DNA of 64,000 nt, taken from Betaproteobacteria bacterium (GTDB lineage Bacteria > Pseudomonadota > Gammaproteobacteria > Burkholderiales > SG8-39). Made by a program: the position numbers and the translations under genes. Numbering within the stretch: position 1 is the stretch's first letter; every line of letters starts with the position of its first letter. The stretch spans positions 1-64,000 of the forward strand of contig JACRAS010000250.1 in the NCBI GenBank assembly GCA_016234705.1, in the 5' to 3' direction. Positions 16,559 to 24,471 of this stretch are shown in pieces. Below the pieces are notes generated by a model. The model did no database searches. It worked only from the letters and a program-made list of their open reading frames with translations, and was not told where the DNA came from.

Positions 16559-17812
16559 GTGCCAGTGAACCCGCCAGCCGACGAGCGCAAGCACTTCCCC
16601 ATCTGGCCGTTGCTCGCCATGCTCGCGACGCAGTCGCTGGCGACGATGGCGGCATACTCCCTGCCGGCCGTGGCACCCGCCGTCGCGAAGGACCTCGGCG
16701 TGCCGGGAGCGCTCTCGGGCATGTTCGTCTCGACGGTGTACGGAGTGGGTATTTTTTCGGCGCTGCTTTCGCCCGGCTTCATCGTGCGCTATGGCGCCGT
16801 CCGGGTCAGTCAGTTCGTGCTTCTCGCCACGCTTGCCATGCTGCTGTCCGCCGCCGCAGGCAGCGTGGCCTCGATCGCGGTGGGCGCAGTTCTCCTCGGC
16901 CTCGCCTACGGCGCCACCGCGCCGGCGAGCGCGCACCTGCTGGTGCCGCGCACGCCGCCGGGCGTCATGAACCTCGTGCTGTCGCTGCGGCAGATCGGCG
17001 TGCCGCTCGGAGGAGTGCTGGCGGGGCTGGCGATGGTGCCCCTCACGCTAGCGCTCGGCTGGCGCGAGGCACTTCTGTGGCAGGCGGCGCCGGTGGCGGC
17101 GCTCGTGCTGCTCATCCAGATTCCGCGCGGGCGCTGGGACCGGGAGCGGGACCCCACGCGCGTGATCCTGCACCCGCGCCTGGCCGCGCCGCTCCTGCTC
17201 CTGCGCGAAAGCGGCGCCATTCGCCGGCTCGCGCTCGCGAGCGTCGTCTATTCGGGGCTGCAGCTGTGCTTCATCTCGTTCATGACAGTGCACCTCACCA
17301 GCCGCGCGGGTTTCGACCTGATTGCCGCCGGGCGCTCGCTCGCGGTGTACCAGGTGGCCGGCGTGGTAAGCCGACCGATCTGGGGATGGTCTGCCGACCG
17401 CTTTCGCTGCGCGCGCGTGCTCCTCGCCGCGCAGGGCGTGATCATGTGCGTGGCGGCGATCCTCGCCGGGCGTTTTGCGCCGGAATGGCCGCAGCCGCTG
17501 GTGCTGTCGGTGTGCGCGGTGGCTGGCGCTACGGCGAGCGGATTCACCGGCATCGCCTATGCGGAATGGGCGCGGCTGGGCGGCACGCGGCGCACGGAAG
17601 CCACCGGCCTTGGCGCCGGCATGATGTTCGCCGGCGTGATGCTGATGCCTTCGGCCTTCTCCGTGGCCATCACCGCGAGCGGCGCCTACGCGACTGCGTA
17701 TGCGGCTGCGGGCCTGCTTGCCGCGGTGTCGGGACTCCTGCTCCTCGGCGGCGACGCGCCGGTTCGTCTCAGCCCAGCGGCAGCGCCGCGAACGCCTCCG
17801 CCTCGACCATGA
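16559..17812 (+). CDS. MFS transporter
   Basis: This 417-residue protein has about 12 hydrophobic segments starting near residue 14 (IWPLLAMLATQSLATMAAYS) and the usual central cytoplasmic loop (IPRGRWDRERDPTRV). The first loop contains a variant of the MFS signature (FIVRYGAVRVSQ). The sequence resembles the CynX/NimT-like or general metabolite MFS carriers; the substrate is unknown. It starts at GTG 16559 with little leader. It is the only metabolic cargo gene in the tRNA-Thr island and reads away from the uspA side. Confidence 0.82.
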   Translation: MPVNPPADERKHFPIWPLLAMLATQSLATMAAYSLPAVAPAVAKDLGVPGALSGMFVSTVYGVGIFSALLSPGFIVRYGAVRVSQFVLLATLAMLLSAAAGSVASIAVGAVLLGLAYGATAPASAHLLVPRTPPGVMNLVLSLRQIGVPLGGVLAGLAMVPLTLALGWREALLWQAAPVAALVLLIQIPRGRWDRERDPTRVILHPRLAAPLLLLRESGAIRRLALASVVYSGLQLCFISFMTVHLTSRAGFDLIAAGRSLAVYQVAGVVSRPIWGWSADRFRCARVLLAAQGVIMCVAAILAGRFAPEWPQPLVLSVCAVAGATASGFTGIAYAEWARLGGTRRTEATGLGAGMMFAGVMLMPSAFSVAITASGAYATAYAAAGLLAAVSGLLLLGGDAPVRLSPAAAPRTPPPRP

Positions 17813-17939
17813 AATCGGGGTTCGACACATAGACGGCCCCATCCAACTTTATCAGGGCTTCATGCTCGGCATAGACGGCTTGGAAGTACATCGGCGGATG
17901 CTCGCGCCGGTTCATGTAGGGCATCGTGTCAGCGTTCAC
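17769..17939 (-). pseudogene. small frame or gene fragment convergent with MFS gene
   Basis: A frame of 51 codons from ATG 17924 (or GTG 17939) reads MPYMNRREHPPMYFQAVYAE and ends VEAEAFAALPLG. The composition looks protein-like, but no family is recognised. It overlaps the 3' end of the MFS gene by 44 bases and follows the antidote gene by a few bases. It is probably the tail of a lost gene. Confidence 0.25.
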
Positions 17940-17944
17940 CACGC

Positions 17945-18424
17945 TCAGGCGGCCTGCAATTCAGCCTTGATCGTCTTAGTGCCGGCAAGCTTGGTGGCGG
18001 TTGCCTTCTGCTGGCGCTTTTCCACCGGCTTGACCGAGAGCCGCAGGCCGGTTGCCGCAAGTACCGCGGTAAGGCTGCTCAGCGCGGGATTGCCGACTTT
18101 CGACAGCATCTTGTACGTCGCCTCGCGCGTGAGCTTGGCCCGGCGTGCTATTTCGGCAACACCGCCTTGGGCCTGAGCGACGTGGCGCAGCGCGAGCATG
18201 AGCACCGCTTGGTCGCCGTCTTCGATCGCGGCTTCCAGGTAGGCAGCCGCCTCATTCCGGTCTTTCAGGCTCTCGATCAGCGAGTCCTCGTAAGGCAGGC
18301 TAGGTGCGGCTGCGCGGCTTTTGCGTCGCACGGGCTTTGTAGTCTTCGAAATAGGCTTTGGCACGGTTGATGTCCTTCCGCCTTCGGCGCTCTGGTAGTG
18401 GCGAATTTCAATGATCGAGGTCAT
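17945..18424 (-). CDS. HigA-type addiction-module antidote
   Basis: The protein has 159 residues. The core (LIESLKDRNEAAAYLEAAIEDGD, split, then LRHVAQAQGGVAEIARRAKLTREATYKMLS) matches the putative addiction-module antidote family with an XRE-like helix-turn-helix. A basic N-terminal extension of about 40 residues and a C-terminal VKPVEKRQQKA tail are present. The usual RelE/ParE-type toxin gene should lie immediately upstream, but that place is taken by an integrase fragment, so this is an orphan. The true start may be further in, at the PYEDSL region. Confidence 0.75.
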   Translation of the reverse strand: MTSIIEIRHYQSAEGGRTSTVPKPISKTTKPVRRKSRAAAPSLPYEDSLIESLKDRNEAAAYLEAAIEDGDQAVLMLALRHVAQAQGGVAEIARRAKLTREATYKMLSKVGNPALSSLTAVLAATGLRLSVKPVEKRQQKATATKLAGTKTIKAELQAA

Positions 18425-18448
18425 TGTAATTTATAGATTACACGATAG

Positions 18449-18598
18449 TCAAGCGGCTTGGCCGTGCAACGGGATCACCTCCGCGCCGGTCTTGAGCTTG
18501 TCCAGATAGTCCGCCCATTGCCGCATCGTCTTGCGCCGCTCGGGCAGGTGCTCGGCGAAATTGTACGCAGCGGATACCTTGTTGCGCTCGCCTTGCCT
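18449..18598 (-). pseudogene. C-terminal scrap of a P4-type integrase
   Basis: The frame reads QGERNKVSAAYNFAEHLPE, then RRKTMRQWADYLDKLKTGAE, and stops at 18449. This is the extreme C-terminus of tyrosine recombinases of the DUF4102/P4 type, which end in HLPERRxMMQxWADYLD. A stop codon lies just upstream and nothing else of this copy remains. It is distinct in sequence from the related C-terminal piece at 19404, so two different elements once lay here. Confidence 0.65.
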
Positions 18599-18775
18599 CG
18601 ATTAGGGCGATGTTCGTCACCTGTCGGCGAGTAAGGCAACTGCCCGAAGGCAGTTCCATTAGACAGTCCGGGTTTTCACCCATCGGCCTAACGTTGTCAG
18701 TCCCGCGACGTGCTGGCGACCATCGCGAGCGTCTAGACAATCTTCCCGGTGGACCGCACCGGAGACGGTGAAACT
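18599..18775. other. gap between integrase scrap and hicB
   Basis: A 7-bp stem (AACTGCC 18638-18644, GGCAGTT 18649-18655, CGAA loop) is visible, but no U-tract follows it. No gene is supported. Confidence 0.3.
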
Positions 18776-19183
18776 CTATGCTGCCTCGGCCTCCCCTTTC
18801 AGCGCCAGGTGTGCAATGAATCCGGATCTAGACTCGCCTGCAGCTTTCGCCGCTGCATCTATACGCCGCAACACGCGGGCCGGCAAAGTGATGTTGATCC
18901 GCTCGGATTTGTCCGCCAGTTCAGCCAAGTCCACAGACACGACCGCCCATACCCATCCGGCATAGTCTGGATTAGCTTGATGCACGGTAATGCTTGCGGG
19001 CTCCGGCACCTTGCCGCCATCGTCGATGACCGTTTCAAGCCAGAGTTCTATCGCTTCCTTCGCATTGTCTATGGCTTCATCAAGCGTATCCCCTGCTGAA
19101 AAGCACCCGGGCAAGTCCGGCACGACCACGCCGAACGCATGGCGCTTATCCCCTGGTTCAATTGCAATCGGATACTTCATCAC
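18776..19183 (-). CDS. hicB: HicB antitoxin
   Basis: This 135-residue protein has the HicB partial RNase-H fold (YPIAIEPGDKRHAFGVVVPDLPGCFSAGDTLDEA, given here in parts: VVVPDLPGC, SAGDTLDEAIDNAKEAI) and a C-terminal ribbon-helix-helix DNA-binding part (RINITLPARVLRRIDAAAKAAG). It should neutralise the HicA mRNA interferase encoded just upstream and repress the operon. It is the second gene of the pair (hicA first), six bases after the hicA stop. It is complete, unlike the neighbouring integrases. Confidence 0.92.
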   Translation of the reverse strand: MMKYPIAIEPGDKRHAFGVVVPDLPGCFSAGDTLDEAIDNAKEAIELWLETVIDDGGKVPEPASITVHQANPDYAGWVWAVVSVDLAELADKSERINITLPARVLRRIDAAAKAAGESRSGFIAHLALKGEAEAA

Positions 19184-19189
19184 GTCTCC

Positions 19190-19372
19190 TTATTTCAGCC
19201 CGGCTTGTTTCATCAATTTGCGCAGCAGGCCAGTACCCAAGTCCTTTTTCGGATGCGGAATGCTGATGTGCCCGCCCCGGTCTGGGTGCGTGTAAATATG
19301 GTGCGAACCCTTTGCGCCACGAAGCACCCACCCCGCCCGCTTTAGCCGGTTGATAAGCTCCGCGCTATTCAT
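19190..19372 (-). CDS. hicA: HicA toxin (mRNA interferase)
   Basis: The 60-residue protein begins MNSAELINRLKRAGW and has the double-stranded-RNA-binding fold with the catalytic His in KGSHHIYTH, followed by HPKKDLGTGLLRKLMKQAGL. It cleaves translated mRNAs when not bound by HicB. The ATG at 19372 is the standard start for the family; an upstream ATG at 19390 falls inside the operator palindrome. The active-site histidine is present, so the toxin is probably functional. Confidence 0.92.
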   Translation of the reverse strand: MNSAELINRLKRAGWVLRGAKGSHHIYTHPDRGGHISIPHPKKDLGTGLLRKLMKQAGLK

Positions 19373-19373
19373 G

Positions 19374-19390
19374 GTGTGTATGATACACAC
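19374..19390. promoter_or_regulatory. hicAB operator candidate
   Basis: GTGTGTA (19374-19380) and TACACAC (19384-19390) form a perfect 7-bp inverted repeat around TGA, directly before the hicA start. The position fits autorepression by the HicB ribbon-helix-helix domain. Confidence 0.45.
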
Positions 19391-19403
19391 TGCTCAAAGA
19401 TAG

Positions 19404-19908
19404 TCAAGCCCTGCCCTTGTGCTCTGCACGGATAATCACGTCCGCGCCGGCCTTAAGATTGTCCAGACAGTCAGCCCATTGCTGCATCATCTTGCGCCGC
19501 TCGGGCATGGGTACACGTCCGCCTCGAGGCGCCGCAACAGCTTTTCCTTCGTGGTGTCCGCCAGCGTCGGCGCGGTCTTGGCGTACCACTCGCGCCCGAT
19601 CACCTCGAAAGTATTCGCGGCCAGCCCGGTCCGAGTCGCTTTCGCCGCCTTCCTGTGTTCGCCTGGATCCGTGCCACCGGCGAGCAGCTTGCGTGCCTGG
19701 TCGCGCTTTTCTCTGGCTGTGGCGAGCGGCACATCAGGGTAGGTGCCGAGGGCGAGCACCTTCTCCTTGCCACCAAAACGATATTTCAAGCGCCAGGTAC
19801 TTGCCGCCTTGAGGGATCACCAACAGATAGCGGCCACCCGCATCAGCGATGCTTGTATTGCTTCGCCTTGGCCTTGGTGTTGCGCGCAGTTCGATCGGTG
19901 AGAGCCAT
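19404..19908 (-). pseudogene. decayed P4-type (DUF4102) integrase
   Basis: From ATG 19908 the sequence reads MALTDRTARNTKAKAKQYKH, the classic start of P4-type integrases. It then changes frame (DAGGRYLLVIPQGGKY), changes again (KYRFGGKEKVLALGTYPDV) and runs to EADVYP near 19510. There it jumps to the protein's C-terminal end (MPERRKMMQQWADCLDNLKAG). At least two frameshifts and an internal deletion of most of the core and the catalytic RHRY domain make it dead. It sits beside the 3' end of tRNA-Thr, its expected target. Confidence 0.8.
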
Positions 19909-20067
19909 TGAGATACCCCCATTGATGGAGCAGATACCCCGAAATGCACCCCCAATACCCCTGGATGCAACAGGACAAGTCTGGACAGGTTTGGACGGCG
20001 CTTAAGCGATTCTCCCTATGTAAACTTGGAGAGATTGGACTATTCTGGACTTGCTAGGAATGGTATT

Positions 20068-20143
20068 TGGTGCCGGGTAAAGGATTCGAACCCTCGACCG
20101 TCGCATTACAAATGCGCTGCTCTACCAACTGAGCTAACCCGGC
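20068..20143 (-). tRNA. tRNA-Thr (UGU)
   Basis: 76 bases on the minus strand fold as a cloverleaf: acceptor GCCGGGT/ACCCGGC, D-arm GCTCAGTTGGTAGAGC, anticodon loop TTTGTAA (anticodon UGU), T-arm with GGGTTCGAATCC, discriminator A and an encoded CCA at 20068-20070. The first anticodon-stem pair is a G-A mismatch. The 3' end is the integration site of the island to its left. Confidence 0.95.
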
Positions 20144-20182
20144 ATGTGCCGCGCGTATTATACGCGCGAGATCCTGGAAATC

Positions 20183-20602
20183 TTACTTCACCCGCCGCAG
20201 CGAAGGCTTGCCGGAGGGCCGCGGCGGTTCGGGCGGGATTTCGTTGCCCTGGTCGGCCTCGGCGGGGCGGGCTAGAGCAGCCGCTTCCGGCGCGCTAAGC
20301 TCGAACGACAGGCCCTGGCCGTTCTCGCGCGCGTAAATCGCGGACACGGCGCCGATCGGAATCGAGATTTCGCGCCCCGCGCCGTTGAAGCGGGCGGAAA
20401 ACTCGATCAGCTCGTTGCCCATCTTGAAACGCTCCACGGCGATCGGGCCAATATTGAGCACGATCTGGCCGTCCTTGACGTACTCCATCGGCACGCGCGT
20501 GAGCGCATCCACCGTCACCGTAAGATAAGGCGTGTAACCGCTGTCGACGCACCAATCGTAGATGGCGCGCATCAGGTAAGGTTTGGTGGAGGGTTCGGAC
20601 AT
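20183..20602 (-). CDS. sspB: ClpXP specificity-enhancing factor SspB
   Basis: This 139-residue adaptor delivers ssrA-tagged proteins to ClpXP. The N-terminal Sm-like fold is recognisable (KPYLMRAIYDWCVDSGYTPY, VMEYVKDGQIVLNIGP-type strand, FSARFNGAGREISIPIGAV). A flexible Pro/Glu-rich linker leads to the short basic C-terminal peptide KPSLRRVK that docks on ClpX. The start at MSEPSTKPY (20602) follows family practice. It is downstream of sspA on the same strand, as in most proteobacteria. Confidence 0.95.
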   Translation of the reverse strand: MSEPSTKPYLMRAIYDWCVDSGYTPYLTVTVDALTRVPMEYVKDGQIVLNIGPIAVERFKMGNELIEFSARFNGAGREISIPIGAVSAIYARENGQGLSFELSAPEAAALARPAEADQGNEIPPEPPRPSGKPSLRRVK

Positions 20603-20711
20603 TGGCGCGAACGTATCCTTATGTCGGTCAGAACGCGGCGGGGAATCTCCTGCACGCAAGGGAAGAACGAATCCCCCGTCGCTGGACTGGTCGGGATGAC
20701 CCCCTATCGGG

Positions 20712-21311
20712 TCACTTGCGCATCACCTTTTCCGAGGGCGTCAGCGCCTCGATGAAGGCCGGGCGCGAGAACAGGCGCTCGGCGTATTTCATCAGCGGCG
20801 CGGCCGGCTTGCCCAGGGAGACGCCGTAGTGATCCAGGCGCCACAGCAATGGCGCGATCGCCACGTCGAGCATGGAGAATTCGTCGCCCAGCGTGTACTT
20901 CTGCTTGACGAAGATCGGCGCCAGCTCGGTCAGCCGGTCGGCCACGTGCGCGCGCGCCTTTTCCTGCTGCTTGGCGGTGCCGTTCTCGAGGATATCGATG
21001 CGGCTGAACAGTTCCACCTCGAAATTGAACAGCAGCAGGCGCGCGCGCGCGCGCATCACCGGATCGGGCGGCATCAACTGCGGGTGCGGAAAGCGCTCGT
21101 CAATGTATTCGTTGATGATGTTCGACTCATACAGCACCAGGTCGCGCTCCACCAGCACCGGCAGGCGGTTGTACGGATTCATCACCGCGATGTCTTCCGG
21201 CTTGTTGTACATGTCGACATCGATGATCTGAAAGTCCATGCCCTTCTCGTAGAGCACGATGCGGCAGCGCTGGGAAAAGGGGCAGGTAGTGCCGGAATAA
21301 AGGTTCATCAT
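20712..21311 (-). CDS. sspA: stringent starvation protein A
   Basis: The 199-residue glutathione-S-transferase-like protein begins MMNLYSGTTCPFSQRCRIVL and has the GST C-domain (DEFSMLDVAIAPLLWRLDHYG). SspA binds RNA polymerase rather than acting as a transferase and helps cells survive starvation and acid stress. It lies between the petABC operon and sspB, the usual order in betaproteobacteria, with about 85 bases to petC and 109 to sspB. Confidence 0.95.
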   Translation of the reverse strand: MMNLYSGTTCPFSQRCRIVLYEKGMDFQIIDVDMYNKPEDIAVMNPYNRLPVLVERDLVLYESNIINEYIDERFPHPQLMPPDPVMRARARLLLFNFEVELFSRIDILENGTAKQQEKARAHVADRLTELAPIFVKQKYTLGDEFSMLDVAIAPLLWRLDHYGVSLGKPAAPLMKYAERLFSRPAFIEALTPSEKVMRK

Positions 21312-21395
21312 GATCGTTAAAGAGCCTTAGAAAAATGAGGCGTGCCATACCCGCCTCCGGGTCTGGTTTCTAGTTTCTTGCAACTAGTTTCCAGC

Positions 21396-22253
21396 TCAGT
21401 GCACGTCCTTCCAGAATTCTCTTTTCAGGAGATAGGCCAACGGCCACAGGGCGAGCAGAAACAGCAGCACAATAATGCCGATCTGCTTGCGGCTGGTGGC
21501 CGCCGGCTCGCCCATATAGACGAGAAAGTTCACCAGATCGCGCACCGTCTCGTCGTACTGCACCGGCGTGAGGCTGCCCGGCTTCACCAATTCATACTTG
21601 ACCGACTTCGCCGCAGCGCCGTGGGCGTCTTTTTTATCCGTGCCATCGTCGCCCTTGGCGATTTGCTCGACACGCACGCGCTCGCCCTGCAACTGCCACA
21701 TCGGATTCGGCATGCCCACGTTCTCGAACACGGTATTGTTCCAGCCCGTGGGCCGGGCCGGATCCCGGTAGAAACCACGCAGGTAACCGTAGAGCCAATC
21801 GGCGCCGCGCGCACGCGCGATCACCGACAGGTCAGGCGCGGCGGCGCCAAACCATTGCTGAGCGTCCTTCCTGCTCATCGCCACGCTCATCAGTTCGCCC
21901 ACCTTGTCGCCGCTGAACATGAGGTTGTCCTTGATCTGCGATTCGCTCAGGCCCAGCTCCATCAGCCGGTTCCAGCGCATGAGCGAGGCGCTGTGGCAGT
22001 TGAGACAATAGTTGGCGAAGGTGCGCGCACCGCTCTGCAGGCTGACGACGTCGGTCTGGTTGATCGGCGCGGTGTCCAGTATCAGACCCGGCTCGGAGGC
22101 CGCGACCGGGGACGGTCCGGTGAAAACTGCGGTCGCGCACAGCAGCGACAAGGCCAACAGGGTGTTGCGGCAGGAATGCAACTGCTTGCCGATGCGGAAG
22201 ATATGAAAGGCGGCGCGTTCGCTTGTTCCCGCCGGGGTAATGAGCGTGTTCAT
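21396..22253 (-). CDS. petC: ubiquinol-cytochrome c reductase, cytochrome c1
   Basis: The protein has 285 residues. A cytoplasmic N-terminal stretch of about 28 residues leads to a hydrophobic segment and signal region (about 30-52, ending VAASEPG). The haem-binding CLNCH follows at Cys83/Cys86/His87, then the axial-methionine region MPNPMWQLQG, and a C-terminal membrane anchor (IGIIVLLFLLALWPLAYLL). It takes electrons from the Rieske protein and passes them to soluble cytochrome c. Its ATG overlaps the cytochrome b stop by one base. The N-terminal extension before the signal is longer than usual, so the start could be downstream. Confidence 0.93.
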   Translation of the reverse strand: MNTLITPAGTSERAAFHIFRIGKQLHSCRNTLLALSLLCATAVFTGPSPVAASEPGLILDTAPINQTDVVSLQSGARTFANYCLNCHSASLMRWNRLMELGLSESQIKDNLMFSGDKVGELMSVAMSRKDAQQWFGAAAPDLSVIARARGADWLYGYLRGFYRDPARPTGWNNTVFENVGMPNPMWQLQGERVRVEQIAKGDDGTDKKDAHGAAAKSVKYELVKPGSLTPVQYDETVRDLVNFLVYMGEPAATSRKQIGIIVLLFLLALWPLAYLLKREFWKDVH

Positions 22254-23560
22254 TAGTAGGTCACCCTTTCCGGTTCGGGTTTGGTCTTGTCCACCTTGGT
22301 GTACCAAGGCATCAGGATAAAGAACAGGAAGTAGATTAGCGTGCAGATGCGCGCTGCCACGGTGGCGCGGTCGGCATGGCCGAGCCAGGCGCCGAACTGG
22401 CCCCACACCGTGATCGGCTCGGTGCCGAGGTAGCCGAGCACCAGGAACACGATCACGAACGCGGCGAGGGCCACCTTGAAGTGCGTGCCGCGGTAGCGGA
22501 TCGACTTCACCGCGCCGCGGTCCAGCCACGGCAGCACGAACAGCACCATCACCGACACCCCCATCGCCACCACTCCGGGGAACTGCGAATTGAACAGCGG
22601 CGGCACCGCGCGCAGGATCGAGTAATACGGCGTGAAATACCACACCGGCGCGATATGCGCCGGGGTCTGCAGCGGATCGGCGGGAACGAAGTTGTTATAT
22701 TCGAGGAAGTAGCCGCCCATCTCCGGCGCGAAGAACACGATAATCACGAATACGATCATGAACACCACCACCCCGAGGATGTCCTTGACCGTGTAGTAGG
22801 GATGAAAAGGAATGCCGTCCAGCGGCACGCCGTTCGCGTCCTTGTGCTTCTTGATCTCGATGCCGTCCGGATTGTTCGAGCCGACCTCATGCAGGGCGAG
22901 CAGGTGCGCCATCACCAGGCCCAGCAACACCAGCGGGATGGCGATCACGTGCATGGCGAAGAAGCGGTTGAGGGTCGCATCCGCAATGACGTAGTCGCCA
23001 CGAATCCAGAGGGAAAGATCCGGCCCGATGAGAGGGATGGCGGAGAACAGGTTGATGATCACCTGCGCGCCCCAGTAGGACATCTGGCCCCAGGGCAAGA
23101 GGTAGCCGAAGAAGGCCTCGCCCATCAGGCACAGGTAAATCAGCACGCCGAAAATCCACATCAGCTCGCGCGGTTTGCGGTGCGAGCCGTACAGCAGCGC
23201 GCGGAACATGTGCAGGTAGACGCAGATGAAGAAAGCCGAAGCGCCGGTCGAATGCATGTAGCGGATGATCCAGCCGCCCGGCACTTCGCGCATGATGTAT
23301 TCCACCGAGGCGAACGCGAGATTCGCGTCCGGCTTGTAGTTCATGGTGAGGAAAATGCCGGTCACGATCTGGATCGCCAGCACCAGCATGGCGAGCGAGC
23401 CGAAGTAGTACCAGAAGTTGAAGTTCTTCGGCGCGTAATACTCGGCCAGGTGCGCCTTCCAGGTCGATATCAGCGGAAAGCGCTGGTCGACCCAGGTGAG
23501 CAGGCCGTCGAGCGCGACGGAGCCGGTACCGGTAACGGGGGGTTTTTCCGTGGCAGCCAT
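22253..23560 (-). CDS. petB: ubiquinol-cytochrome c reductase, cytochrome b
   Basis: The 435-residue polytopic protein carries the two b haems and both quinone sites of the bc1 complex. Visible landmarks are the haem-ligand helices (GWIIRYMHSTGASAFF, HVIAIPLVLLGL), GQMSYWGAQVI in the Qo region and the PEWY-like site PVWYFTPYYSI. It starts MAATEKPPVTG at 23560, three bases after the Rieske stop. It is the middle gene of petABC. Confidence 0.96.
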   Translation of the reverse strand: MAATEKPPVTGTGSVALDGLLTWVDQRFPLISTWKAHLAEYYAPKNFNFWYYFGSLAMLVLAIQIVTGIFLTMNYKPDANLAFASVEYIMREVPGGWIIRYMHSTGASAFFICVYLHMFRALLYGSHRKPRELMWIFGVLIYLCLMGEAFFGYLLPWGQMSYWGAQVIINLFSAIPLIGPDLSLWIRGDYVIADATLNRFFAMHVIAIPLVLLGLVMAHLLALHEVGSNNPDGIEIKKHKDANGVPLDGIPFHPYYTVKDILGVVVFMIVFVIIVFFAPEMGGYFLEYNNFVPADPLQTPAHIAPVWYFTPYYSILRAVPPLFNSQFPGVVAMGVSVMVLFVLPWLDRGAVKSIRYRGTHFKVALAAFVIVFLVLGYLGTEPITVWGQFGAWLGHADRATVAARICTLIYFLFFILMPWYTKVDKTKPEPERVTY

Positions 23561-23563
23561 GCG

Positions 23564-24157
23564 CTATGCCCCTTTCTTGTCGTCGCCGATGAGAATCCGC
23601 GTATCCGACAGATACGTGTATTTCGGCACCTCGAGATTCACCGGCGCCGGCGCGCCCTTATAGACGCGCCCGGCGAGGTCGAATTTGGAGCCGTGGCAGG
23701 GACAGAAAAAGCCGCCGGCCCAGTCGGCGCCCATCTCCGCCTTGGCCTCGGCCGGCTTGGACTGAGGCGAGCAGCCCAGGTGCGAGCAGATGCCGACCAG
23801 CACCAGCACCTCGGGCTTGATCGAGCGAAATTCATTCTTCGCGTACTCGGGCTGCATCGGCACGTCGGAGGCCGGGTCAGAAACCTTGCTATCGACGCTC
23901 GCCAGGCCGTCGAGCATTTCCTTGGTGCGGCGGACGATCCATACCGGCTTGGAGCGCCATTCCACTGTCATGATCTGACCCGGTTCGAGCCTGCTGATGT
24001 CGGCTTCGACCGGTGCCCCGCCGGCCTTGGCGCGCTCCGATGGCATCCAGCTTGCGGCAAAGGGCACGGCCGCGGCCACGCTGGCCGCGCCGCCCGCGGC
24101 ACAGGTGGCGATCACCAGATTGCGTCGCGTCTTGTTTAACTGCTTATCGTCGCTCAT
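23564..24157 (-). CDS. petA: ubiquinol-cytochrome c reductase, Rieske iron-sulfur subunit
   Basis: The protein has 197 residues. A twin-arginine-like N-terminus (TRRNLVIATC and a hydrophobic stretch) acts as an uncleaved Tat signal-anchor. The [2Fe-2S] ligands lie in CSHLGC (Cys124, His126) and CPCHGS (Cys152, His155), with Cys129 and Cys154 forming the stabilising disulfide. The start at 24157 is chosen because GAGGAACT lies just upstream; an ATG at 24178 would add seven residues. The tatABC genes needed for its export lie about 1.5-3 kb away. Confidence 0.95.
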   Translation of the reverse strand: MSDDKQLNKTRRNLVIATCAAGGAASVAAAVPFAASWMPSERAKAGGAPVEADISRLEPGQIMTVEWRSKPVWIVRRTKEMLDGLASVDSKVSDPASDVPMQPEYAKNEFRSIKPEVLVLVGICSHLGCSPQSKPAEAKAEMGADWAGGFFCPCHGSKFDLAGRVYKGAPAPVNLEVPKYTYLSDTRILIGDDKKGA

Positions 24158-24204
24158 GGGAAGTTCCTCGATACACAAGAATATTCTGAATACAAAAGTC
24201 GGTG

Positions 24205-24210
24205 ATTATA
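24205..24210 (-). promoter_or_regulatory. petABC promoter -10 candidate
   Basis: On the minus strand a perfect TATAAT occurs 48-53 bases upstream of the petA start. The -35 at 17-base spacing (TTAATC) is weak. The rest of the 314-base divergent gap (24158-24471) is AT-rich around 24235-24275 and otherwise holds nothing I can name; the promoter of the rightward protease gene should lie in it. Confidence 0.4.
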
Positions 24211-24471
24211 CCTGAAAGCCTACGCCGGATTAAAGTTTTTTGAGATAACATAATGAAATATATGCATAAAATAGCCGCCGTTGAATGCGGGTCCCGATCC
24301 GACGCGGCGTGCCCCGCCCTTCCACCGGCCGCCTATTTGGGCAATAATCCCGAAATCGGGAGACTTCCAACAAGCCGTCCACCTAACGGTTCAGTTTCCA
24401 GTTTCGCGCGCCGCATGGCGGCACGCATCGCATAAGCCTCATCTTCGAACGAGCTCAAGGACACGCACGCG

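Noticed and set aside
18638-18655. Terminator in the island
   Set aside because: The hairpin lacks a U-tract on either strand.
22376-24139. 587-codon open frame on the plus strand
   Set aside because: It is antisense to cytochrome b and the Rieske gene; the composition is an artefact of the complementary strand.
24253-24435. 60-codon frame before the DegS-like gene
   Set aside because: No ribosome-binding site, no family, and it occupies the expected promoter region.
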